6,761 nucleotides of DNA from Candidatus Eiseniibacteriota bacterium (GCA_016928935.1 JAFGJU010000116.1:1-6761), one strand, 5' to 3'; shown: positions 1 through 6,638, numbered from the stretch's first letter. Translations and numbers: made by a program. Notes: generated by a model from the sequence alone, not told the origin.

Positions 1-23
1 CCGTCCAACGTCAATCGTACGCT

Positions 24-43
24 GCTCAGGCCGCGGCCTGAGC
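24..43 (-). terminator. 20-bp palindrome after the last gene, possible terminator stem
   Basis: GCTCAGGCCG followed by CGGCCTGAGC is a perfect 20-bp inverted repeat beginning 7 nt past the TAG stop at 51-53. In RNA it would form an 8-bp stem with a four-base loop. The downstream 23 nt contain no U-run, so it is not a classic intrinsic terminator. It may act with Rho, as a 3' stability stem, or bidirectionally with a gene outside the window. Confidence 0.5.
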
Positions 44-50
44 GCGCGGC

Positions 51-1634
51 CTAGAAGCTGAGTATCTTCTCCGCCTCGGCCTTGTCCACGTCCATCACGT
101 ACGTGATGCCGCTGATCTCCGACGCCTCCTTCGTGAGCGCCGCGATGTCGTCGCGGCTGATGTGGTCTATCGAGAACTTCCTGCTGCCTGCCATGAGTTG
201 CCTGAGTCCCTGTGCCAGTCTCTCGTAGTAGGTGTAGAGACCCAGGGCTCCGGCCGGGATCTTATCGAACGTCGCGTCGCCAAGCTCTTTGCGGAGATGG
301 CTCGCGGTAACGAATATCTCGTCCTTGGTGTTGCCGAAGCGCGCCACGTAGACGGGGACCCGGCCCTCGTCGATGGCCCGGCCGATGGTCTTACCCACCA
401 TCGCCGCGGCGATCGGGCCGCGCGCCATCCCGACCAACTTCACGAACGGTGCGCCGAGCGCGATGCCCTTGAAAATCTGGTCCTCGAAGGTGCAACCACC
501 GGCCACGGCAAGCGTAGGAAGGTACTTGCCCTTGTCGGCCAGCTTCTTCGCGTAGTAGTACAGCATCGAATGCAGCTCCACCGGCGGGATGCCCCACTCG
601 TTCATCATTCGCCACGGGCTCATGCCTGTGCCGCCGCCGGCCGCGTCCACCGTAAGGAGGTCAAGCTTGAACTTGGACGCGTAGGCGACCGCCCTGGCCA
701 GGTCGACCGGCCTGTAGGCGCCCGTCTTCAGGAAAACGTACTTGGCGCCCGCCTTGCGCAGTTCCTCGACTCTCTGACCGAACGATTCCTCGCTCACCAT
801 GCCGACGCGCGAATGTCTCTCGAACTCCTTGAACGCTCCACGCTGGAAAGCCTTGATGGTCTCCGGGTCAGTCGGGTTCGGCAGGACGACGTAGCCGCGC
901 TCGTACAGAAGCTGCGCCCTTTTCAGGTCAGTTATCTTGACTTCGCCGCCGATGTCCTTGGCGCCCTGTCCCCACTTCAGCTCAACGATCTCCACGCCCA
1001 ACTCTTGAATGGCGTACTCCTGGGTGCCGAGACGTGTATCCTCTACGTTCGCCTGAACAATGATGGCGCCGTATCCGTCACGCTGGTTTTCCTTGTAAAG
1101 CCTCACACGGCTCTTCAAGTCGACCGTGTCCACCACCTTGCCGTTTTTGATCGTGGCCTGAGAGTCCATGCCCACGACGTTCTCGCCTATGGTGAGGCCG
1201 GTGCCGGCCAGTGCCGACCCGATTGCGAGGCCTTCCCAGTTGTTCTTGGCCACGTTGGTGGAGCCGATGCCCGGTATTATCCACGGGTAGCGGAACTTGA
1301 TTCCCCTGTCGTGCCCCAACCTGACCTCAAGGTTGACTGCCGGGAAGATGGCCTTGTCCGAGTCCTCGGGAATGCCGTGCGCGCCGGCGGCAGTGCCCAT
1401 GATGTTGAAGTGACTGTAGTCAACGGGGTAAGTCTTCTCGCCGGCGGTAGTGATGATGCCGAACGGCTGCGGATATATGACCTCGTGGCCTCTGTAGGCA
1501 GACTTGCCGATTTCACACATCCCGATACAACCGTCCACGCAGGTGACGCACATACCGGAGGCCGGGACTATCGAGCTCTCAGTTCTGTTCTTGGTCAACG
1601 TTGCAGCCGAGGCGTTGATTCTAGTGAGCGACAT
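51..1634 (-). CDS. FMN-binding glutamate synthase family protein, no glutaminase domain
   Basis: This 527-residue protein matches the FMN/2-oxoglutarate-binding domain of glutamate synthase large subunits (GltB family), which reduce 2-iminoglutarate to glutamate. Recognisable segments are RGIKFRYPWIIPGIGS (110-125), a GEN at 150-152 where GltB has GEGG, IVELKWGQGAKDIGG (216-230), VDAAGGGTGMSPWRM (329-343) and AVAGGCTFEDQIFKGIALGA (376-395). It has no N-terminal amidotransferase domain. The usual GltB [3Fe-4S] Cys loop after the barrel's FMN-phosphate region is absent: residues 400-415 contain no Cys, and C381 is the only Cys outside the N-terminus. Instead C29, C32, C36 and C40 form a CxxCxxxCxxxC motif that could hold a [4Fe-4S] cluster. 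The ATG at 1632-1634 follows a strong AAGGAGGA site. As the last gene of the operon, it probably receives electrons from the upstream subunits. Family membership is firm, but glutamate as product is only an inference. Confidence 0.9.
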   Translation of the reverse strand: MSLTRINASAATLTKNRTESSIVPASGMCVTCVDGCIGMCEIGKSAYRGHEVIYPQPFGIITTAGEKTYPVDYSHFNIMGTAAGAHGIPEDSDKAIFPAVNLEVRLGHDRGIKFRYPWIIPGIGSTNVAKNNWEGLAIGSALAGTGLTIGENVVGMDSQATIKNGKVVDTVDLKSRVRLYKENQRDGYGAIIVQANVEDTRLGTQEYAIQELGVEIVELKWGQGAKDIGGEVKITDLKRAQLLYERGYVVLPNPTDPETIKAFQRGAFKEFERHSRVGMVSEESFGQRVEELRKAGAKYVFLKTGAYRPVDLARAVAYASKFKLDLLTVDAAGGGTGMSPWRMMNEWGIPPVELHSMLYYYAKKLADKGKYLPTLAVAGGCTFEDQIFKGIALGAPFVKLVGMARGPIAAAMVGKTIGRAIDEGRVPVYVARFGNTKDEIFVTASHLRKELGDATFDKIPAGALGLYTYYERLAQGLRQLMAGSRKFSIDHISRDDIAALTKEASEISGITYVMDVDKAEAEKILSF

Positions 1635-1640
1635 TTTTGG

Positions 1641-1648
1641 TCCTCCTT
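1641..1648 (-). promoter_or_regulatory. strong Shine-Dalgarno site of the glutamate-synthase-like gene
   Basis: The minus strand reads AAGGAGGA followed by 6 nt (CCAAAA) and the ATG at 1634. It is the best ribosome site in the window and fixes this start codon. It suggests the last gene is translated independently and at least as well as its upstream neighbours. Confidence 0.85.
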
Positions 1649-1661
1649 TATGCTCCCTGCA

Positions 1662-2366
1662 CTACTTCGCCTTCGAGTGCTTCTTCTCCTCTTCCGTCTC
1701 AAGCTCACATGCCACGCACGGGGACATGTAACACATCATGTCGTGGAACTGCTCTTTCTCGATGCACGGCGGGCTCAAGTTCGCGCAGGCGCCGCACACC
1801 GCCTTTTCGGGCTCCGCGAACGTGCACCGCAACTGACACGCGGGGCACACGTACATGCACGCGCCGCACAGCCGGCAGTCTTCCGACTTGATGTCGAAGG
1901 GAGTGCCCACGCTGCGCTTTTCGCCGCGGCCGCGGAAGCCGATGGCCTTCGCCATCATCTGCTCCTCGCACATCCGCGTGCACAGGCCGCAGTATATGCA
2001 GTCCTCGTACTCCTGCTTGAACCTCTGCTGCTGCACGCCGTGCGCCGCGGCGAGATCCTGGACGATCTTGGACTGCGGGCACGAGGCCAGAAGAAGCTCG
2101 ATGATCATCTTCCTCGCTCGCACGACGCGCTCCGAGGCAGTACGGACCACGAGTCCCTCCTCCACCGGGTACGTGCATGCAGTCACAAGCTTGGCTCTCG
2201 GTCCCTCGCCTATCTCCACCACGCAAAGGCGGCAGGCGCCGTACGGCGACAGCCCCTCCTTGTAGCAGAGAGTCGGGATTGGGAAACCCATGAACTGTGC
2301 GGCTTCCAGGATCGTCGAGCCTTCCTCCACCTGCACGGTCACGCCGTTCATGGTGAACTTGACCAT
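1662..2366 (-). CDS. NuoG/HydA N-terminal-like multi-cluster ferredoxin subunit
   Basis: This 234-residue protein is probably an Fe-S wire joining the flavoprotein to ferredoxin and to the other catalytic subunit. Residues 1-80 form a plant-type [2Fe-2S] ferredoxin domain with C34, C45, C48 and C64. Next comes the helix RARKMIIELLLASCPQSKIV (83-102), which aligns with the NuoG/HydA segment that normally carries the His-Cys [4Fe-4S] motif. That motif is missing here. Two [4Fe-4S] motifs follow: C123, C126, C129, C133 and C164, C167, C170, C174. The tail has eight more cysteines (C177, C181, C191, C194, C201, C212, C217, C220) and a charged, Lys/Glu-rich end. There is no H-cluster or molybdopterin domain, so it is neither a hydrogenase nor a full NuoG. 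The ATG at 2364-2366 has a GGGAG-type site 9 nt upstream. It lies 70 nt after the fusion gene and 27 nt before the glutamate-synthase-like gene, consistent with one mRNA. Confidence 0.88.
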   Translation of the reverse strand: MVKFTMNGVTVQVEEGSTILEAAQFMGFPIPTLCYKEGLSPYGACRLCVVEIGEGPRAKLVTACTYPVEEGLVVRTASERVVRARKMIIELLLASCPQSKIVQDLAAAHGVQQQRFKQEYEDCIYCGLCTRMCEEQMMAKAIGFRGRGEKRSVGTPFDIKSEDCRLCGACMYVCPACQLRCTFAEPEKAVCGACANLSPPCIEKEQFHDMMCYMSPCVACELETEEEKKHSKAK

Positions 2367-2436
2367 TTAATCGTTCTCCCTTCGTCCTTCCCTCGGGTTG
2401 TGCCCGCTCGCCGCGAACTCCCGCGGCCGCGGCCGG

Positions 2437-5400
2437 CTAGTTGGCTTCAGTCGCGCTTTCCTCTCGCTTGGACTCCGTGAACTCGAGGTCGCACCTGAGA
2501 CAGCGGCGGGCCTCCCGTTTGGCCTGCTCCGCGGTAAACGGACGCTCGACTTCAGCGAACCCCTTCTTTCTGCTTTCGATGGGGATGTGCGGGGTCTCGA
2601 CCCTTCTCGCGCCGCCCTCTTCTTCCGGCACCTCCACCTGCGCCACGTACACGCTGGGCAGCTTGACCGTCTTCGGCTGCTTCAGCTCCTGGCCGCGCAG
2701 GTATCGGTCGATGACAACGGCGGCCTTCTTGCCGTCCGCTATGGCCTCGACGACGGTGTTGGGGCCTCTGACCACGTCACCTCCGGCGAACACTCCCGCC
2801 TGGCTGGTGCAGAGTGTGTCGGGGTCAACCTTGAGGGTGCCCCAGTCCGTCGTCTCGGGAGACGCCGGATCACCCTTCACAACGAAATCCAGTTCGGGGC
2901 TCTCGCTTATGGCCGTGATGAGAGTGTCCACCGGCTCCATGTACTCGCTTCCCGGTATCTCGACGGGCCTGCGGCGGCCGCTCGAATCCATTTCGCCCAG
3001 CCTGTTCTTCCGGAGCTCTACGCCCGCCGCGTTCCCACCCTTGGCCAGAACCCTAACCGGGGTGGTCAGCACCTCGAGCCTGACGCCCTCTTCTATGGCG
3101 GCGTCGACCTCTTCCCTGAACGCCGGCATCTCCTCACGCGTGCGGCGGTAGTATATGGTGACGCCGGTGACGCCCCGCTGCCTCAGGGCCACGCGGGCTG
3201 CGTCCACGGCCGAGTTTCCGCCACCCACGACCCCCACTCGTCCGCGGGCCACCGCCTTGCCGTTGAGGTTGAACTCCTTCAAGAAGTCCATTGACGAGTA
3301 GACTCCGCTCAGGTTTTCACCCTCCACGCCCAGAGCTCGGCTCTTGTGCGCGCCGAGCGCCAGGAAGACGGCCTTGTAGCCGTCGGCGAAAAGGCCGGCC
3401 AGCGTGAAGTCGGCGCCCAGGGTCTTGTTGCACTCGACAGTCATGTTCTCGTCCAGGAGGGCCTGGATTTCCTTCTCAACGACCTTCTTCGGCAGGCGGT
3501 ACTCCGGAATCGTGGACAGCAGCATGCCGCCGGGCCGTCCTTCCTTCTCGAACAGCGTGACTTTGTAGCCCATCAGTGAAAGCTGGTGAGCCGCCGTCAG
3601 CCCCGCTGGACCGGCCCCGACGACAGCGACCCTGTCGCTGTCCTTGGTGACTGCCCGCAGACGTTTGGGCGTGTAAACCGATGGGTCCGTGTTGTCCGTG
3701 ATGAATCTCTTCAGTGCGCGTATCGAGATTGCCTCTCCGCCACCGGTGCCCGCCCTGCAGTGAGCCTCACAAGGATGGTTGCACACCCTCGCGCAAACCG
3801 ACGGGAACGGATTGGGCTCCCTGATGGCCCGGTAGGCCTCCTCGTTCTCTCCGCGCGCGATGTGCGCTACGTAGCGCCAGGCCTCCGTGCCCACCGGGCA
3901 GGCGGACTGGCAAGGCGCGCCCACGAGCTCCTTGCAGACGCCCGCCGGACAGGTCAGGTCGTTTATGTGCGCCAGGTACTCGTGCCGGAAATAGCGGATG
4001 GTCGAAAGCACCGGGTTGGCCGCCGTCTGGCCCAGACCGCACATCGTCGTGTCTTTCACGACGTTGGCCAACTCCTCCAGGAGCTCCAGGCTCTCGAGCG
4101 TCCCGCGTCCCTTGGTGATGTCGTCCAGGATCTCGTACATTCTCTGAGTGCCCTTGCGGCACGTGTAGCACTTGCCGCAGGACTCGTCCTTGAGGAAGTT
4201 CATGAAGTACTTGGCCAGGTCCACCATGCAGGTGTTCTCGTCCATCACGATCATGCCGCCGGAGCCCATGATGGAACCGGCCTTGGTAAGACTGTCGTAG
4301 TCTATGGGCAGGTCGAAGAGATTGGCTGGAATGCACCCTCCGGACGGCCCGCCGGTCTGTACGGCCTTGATCTTCTTCCCGGCGGCGTGGCCTCCGCCGA
4401 TCTCGTAGATGATCTTCTCGATGGGAGTGCCCATCGGCACCTCAACCAGGCCCGTGTTTCTTATCTTGCCGACCAGGCTGAATATCTTCGTGCCGGAGTT
4501 TCCCTTGGCGCCGACCTTGGAGTACTCGGCTGCCCCGTCGCGGATGATGACCGGAACGTTGGCCCAGGTCTCCACGTTGTTGATGGCGGTCGGCCTTCCG
4601 TAGATGCCGCTCTGGACCGGGAAAGGCGGCCGCTGCCGCGGCTCGCCGGCCTTTCCTTCTATGGAACTTATCATCGCGGTCTCTTCGCCGCACACGAAAG
4701 CGCCCGCGCCCCTCACTATGCGTATGTCGAACGAGAAGTCGCTGCCGAGAATGTTCGGCCCCAGCAGACCGTGCTCGCGCGCCTGACCCAGCGCGATGAT
4801 CAGGTGCTTTATGGCGAGCGGGTACTCGTTCCGAACGTACACTATGCCTTCGGTCGCCCCGGTCCCGTACGCACCTATTATCATGCCCTCTATCACACTG
4901 TGCGGGTTGCCTTCGAGAACGCTGCGGTCCATGTAAGCGCCGGGGTCGCCCTCGTCGGCGTTGCACACCATGTACTTCCCCTTACCGTCGGGCTGCTTGG
5001 CCAACAGCTCCCACTTGAGCCCGGTCGGGAAGCCGGCCCCGCCCCTGCCGCGGAGACCGGACGCCTTCACCTCGTCCACGACCCATTTCCGGTCGCCCCT
5101 TTCGAGCACTTTCGCGAGGGCCCCGTAGCCGCCGCTACGCAGGTAGTCTTCAATGCGAATCGGGTCCACGTCCTCGTTCTGGCCGATGATCTTCCGTCTC
5201 TGCCCCTTGAAGAAGGGGATGTCGTTCTGTTTCCGAACGCGTTTGCCCGTGGACGGGTCCACGTAGAGCAGTTCCTCGATGACGGTGCCGTCCATGACGG
5301 AGTCTATGATGCGCGGAATGTCCTGGATTCTCACCTTGGGATAGAACACGTCGGAGGGCTGCAGCAGCACTGACGGCTCCATTTCGCAAAAACCGAGGCA

Positions 5401-5601
5401 GCCGGTGATGCGGAGGCCGATTTTGTCCGTCATGTTCCGCGCGATGAGCTCTCGCTTGGTCGCTCTAATGAGGTCATTCGCGCCGCTGGCCTGCCCGCAC
5501 GTGCCCGCCGTGAGCACTATCACGGGTATCCCGGGGTCTCGTGCCGCCTTCAAGCGTTTCTGAAGTGCGTCAAGCTCCGTCGTAGAATTGAGTTTTTCCA
5601 T
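2437..5601 (-). CDS. NuoF/HydB-like NADH-FMN subunit fused to GltD/NfnB-like NADPH-FAD oxidoreductase
   Basis: This 1054-residue flavoprotein probably has two nucleotide sites. Residues 1-115 are a thioredoxin-like domain with C35, C68 and C72. Residues 140-545 are the NuoF core: SGLRGRGGAGFPTGLKW (181-197), NADEGDPGAYMDR (214-226), GAGAFVCGEETA (298-309) for NADH and FMN, an SLBB-like region (about 372-425), and [4Fe-4S] ligands C475, C478, C481 and C521. After CPAGVC (551-556), where HydB proteins usually enter a ferredoxin domain, the chain runs into a GltD-type module. That module has Cys ligands C564, C568, C603, C607, C611 and C615, the FAD motif VGAGPAG (661-667), the NADPH motif GGGNSAVDAAR (793-803) with YRR (818-820), and GGD (940-942) near the FAD. 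The tail carries C1034 and C1037. The frame is open further upstream to 5838, but the ATG at 5599-5601 fits because the family domain begins there and SD-like sequence lies before it. Both halves are firm; the fusion is uninterrupted. Confidence 0.93.
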   Translation of the reverse strand: MEKLNSTTELDALQKRLKAARDPGIPVIVLTAGTCGQASGANDLIRATKRELIARNMTDKIGLRITGCLGFCEMEPSVLLQPSDVFYPKVRIQDIPRIIDSVMDGTVIEELLYVDPSTGKRVRKQNDIPFFKGQRRKIIGQNEDVDPIRIEDYLRSGGYGALAKVLERGDRKWVVDEVKASGLRGRGGAGFPTGLKWELLAKQPDGKGKYMVCNADEGDPGAYMDRSVLEGNPHSVIEGMIIGAYGTGATEGIVYVRNEYPLAIKHLIIALGQAREHGLLGPNILGSDFSFDIRIVRGAGAFVCGEETAMISSIEGKAGEPRQRPPFPVQSGIYGRPTAINNVETWANVPVIIRDGAAEYSKVGAKGNSGTKIFSLVGKIRNTGLVEVPMGTPIEKIIYEIGGGHAAGKKIKAVQTGGPSGGCIPANLFDLPIDYDSLTKAGSIMGSGGMIVMDENTCMVDLAKYFMNFLKDESCGKCYTCRKGTQRMYEILDDITKGRGTLESLELLEELANVVKDTTMCGLGQTAANPVLSTIRYFRHEYLAHINDLTCPAGVCKELVGAPCQSACPVGTEAWRYVAHIARGENEEAYRAIREPNPFPSVCARVCNHPCEAHCRAGTGGGEAISIRALKRFITDNTDPSVYTPKRLRAVTKDSDRVAVVGAGPAGLTAAHQLSLMGYKVTLFEKEGRPGGMLLSTIPEYRLPKKVVEKEIQALLDENMTVECNKTLGADFTLAGLFADGYKAVFLALGAHKSRALGVEGENLSGVYSSMDFLKEFNLNGKAVARGRVGVVGGGNSAVDAARVALRQRGVTGVTIYYRRTREEMPAFREEVDAAIEEGVRLEVLTTPVRVLAKGGNAAGVELRKNRLGEMDSSGRRRPVEIPGSEYMEPVDTLITAISESPELDFVVKGDPASPETTDWGTLKVDPDTLCTSQAGVFAGGDVVRGPNTVVEAIADGKKAAVVIDRYLRGQELKQPKTVKLPSVYVAQVEVPEEEGGARRVETPHIPIESRKKGFAEVERPFTAEQAKREARRCLRCDLEFTESKREESATEAN

Positions 5602-5607
5602 TACTGT

Positions 5608-5619
5608 TCCTACTCCCCT
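5608..5619 (-). promoter_or_regulatory. ribosome binding region deciding the start of the NuoF-GltD fusion
   Basis: The minus strand reads AGGGGAGTAGGA, ending 6 nt before the ATG at 5599-5601. Either AGGGGAG (11-nt spacing) or AGGA (6-nt spacing) could pair with 16S rRNA. The same frame is open for 79 more codons upstream, but that stretch crosses GC-rich hairpins and the end of the preceding gene and does not look like a NuoF N-terminus. Confidence 0.6.
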
Positions 5620-5648
5620 GCTTGTACAACTACTTTCTCTGTTCAGGG

Positions 5649-5687
5649 CCCGCACGCGGGTCGGCGCCGACCGGTTCCGGCCCGGCG
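5649..5687 (-). other. GC-rich hairpin-forming sequence between first and second genes
   Basis: The 113-nt gap contains a 14-bp perfect palindrome, GGTCGGCGCCGACC (5659-5672), and an alternative hairpin pairing CGCCG and CCGG (5665-5674) with CCGG and CGGCG (5677-5687). A further short stem pairs 5649-5652 with 5657-5660. These structures overlap and exclude one another. No U-run follows, so a full terminator is unlikely. An mRNA processing or stability element, or attenuation, is possible. No reading frame of interest was found in the gap. Confidence 0.4.
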
Positions 5688-5714
5688 CGTAACACAGACG
5701 CAGCCGGTCCGCCG

Positions 5715-6560
5715 CTAGGCGTGACGGGTGAGGTCCAGCATATGGTACCTGCAGCCCTTTCGCGAACAGATCTGAACTATGCCGCCGTTTCGCACGATCA
5801 TCGGGACGGTCGGGGCGCCGCACTCGGGGCAATCCCATCCGCCGATGAGCTCGGTGTGGCAGTGCGGGCAGAAGAAGTTGACTATGGCCTGCGGCGGCAC
5901 TTCGTATTCCGACTCAACGTTGTAGCTTCCGTAAAGACTCGAGAGACGCAGCCACCCGTGCTGGTTGCCGAACGCTATCGTGACCCGAATGGAGGGCTTC
6001 CCGTCTATGAGGTGGGTGCGGTCCATGAACGTGTGGTTGCACCTCGGGCAGCTCACCTCCACCGGGAAGATGCGTTCGTCGCCCTTGACTTCCACCTTGT
6101 CGAGGCCGTCGCGCACCTTCTTCAAGATTCTGCTCACGTGGCCCACGTTCACCTGCGAGAAGTAGTGGCCGTCCACCACGACAATCGGGCCTATTGCGCA
6201 TGCACCCAGACAGTTCACGGTCTCGAGCGTGAACTCCCTATCCGAGGTCGTCTGGCCGCGGGCAATGGCAAGTTGCTTCTCGAACTCCTGCACGATGAGT
6301 GCCGACCGGCGCACGTGGCACGCGGTCCCGACGCAGACCGACACGAGGTGTCTTCCTCTGGGCTTAAGGCTGAAGGACCTGTAGAAGGTGGCCACGGCAA
6401 ACACGTCGACCATGGAACGGCCCGTGGACTTAGAGACTATCTTCAGCGCCTCCTGCGGAAGGCAACCGTACTTGGCCTGCACGTCTTCCAGTATTGCGAT
6501 GAGCCCGCCGCCTTCCTTCTTGCGCTTGTCGAGTATCGCTTGAATGTCTTCGGCTTTCAT
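5715..6560 (-). CDS. NuoE/HydC-like [2Fe-2S] subunit with a Cys-rich C-terminal extension
   Basis: This 281-residue protein is probably the small electron-relay subunit of a soluble NADH-linked oxidoreductase. Residues 1-155 are a NuoE/HydC-type thioredoxin-like domain. A helical N-terminus with the segment DVFAVATFYRSFSLKPRG (52-69) is typical of the family, and the [2Fe-2S] ligands are C76 and C81 (CVGTAC) and C117 and C121 (CLGAC). Family members usually stop near 150-170 residues. This one continues for about 115 more, with paired cysteines C171/C174, C231/C234, C244/C247 and C265/C270, which resemble zinc-ribbon or rubredoxin knuckles. No signal peptide or membrane segment is seen. The ATG at 6558-6560 is preceded by a purine-rich GGAAGGGGA stretch. 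It is the first gene of the operon, and its natural partner, the NuoF-like subunit, follows after 113 nt. The NuoE assignment is firm. The role of the extension is unknown. Confidence 0.93.
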   Translation of the reverse strand: MKAEDIQAILDKRKKEGGGLIAILEDVQAKYGCLPQEALKIVSKSTGRSMVDVFAVATFYRSFSLKPRGRHLVSVCVGTACHVRRSALIVQEFEKQLAIARGQTTSDREFTLETVNCLGACAIGPIVVVDGHYFSQVNVGHVSRILKKVRDGLDKVEVKGDERIFPVEVSCPRCNHTFMDRTHLIDGKPSIRVTIAFGNQHGWLRLSSLYGSYNVESEYEVPPQAIVNFFCPHCHTELIGGWDCPECGAPTVPMIVRNGGIVQICSRKGCRYHMLDLTRHA

Positions 6561-6609
6561 AGTTCCCCTTCCGTAGAGTGAGATTCATGCGATCGAAAAC
6601 AAGCAGTTT

Positions 6610-6638
6610 ATTATACAACCCCTTGCTGGGGCCTGCAA
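6610..6638 (-). promoter_or_regulatory. sigma70-type promoter of the four-gene operon
   Basis: Read on the minus strand, there is a perfect TATAAT (-10) at 6610-6615 and TTGCAG (-35, 3 of 6 consensus positions) at 6633-6638, separated by exactly 17 nt. The predicted start of transcription is near 6603, giving a 5' leader of about 43 nt before the ATG at 6560. The weak -35 with a perfect -10 would suit regulation, and short direct repeats overlap it. This is a sequence match only. Confidence 0.65.

Noticed and set aside
2421..2432. 12-bp palindrome CCGCGGCCGCGG in the gap after the fusion gene
   Set aside because: It is composed only of G and C in a GC-rich region, has no U-run and is too short to separate from chance.
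162..2480. Long plus-strand open frame (772 codons) opposite the two downstream genes
   Set aside because: It is antisense to two well-supported conserved proteins, its translation is Arg/Ala/His/Val-rich with no recognisable motif, and no ribosome site or promoter precedes it. It is a GC-rich shadow frame.
3586..5373. Plus-strand open frame of 595 codons, with others at 2398-3294 and 5622-6581
   Set aside because: All lie antisense to the NuoF-GltD fusion or the NuoE-like gene, have low-complexity Arg/Val/His-rich translations, and show no domain.
5602..5838. 79-codon N-terminal extension of the fusion protein
   Set aside because: It overlaps the end of the NuoE-like gene in another frame, is Arg/Pro-rich and resembles no NuoF N-terminus. 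The ATG at 5601 has SD-like sequence and begins the known domain.
1662..6560. Operon for [FeFe]-hydrogenase (HydABC) or respiratory complex I
   Set aside because: The ferredoxin subunit ends without any H-cluster domain, and no quinone-site or membrane subunits are present. Only the shared NuoE/F/G-N-like core is found.
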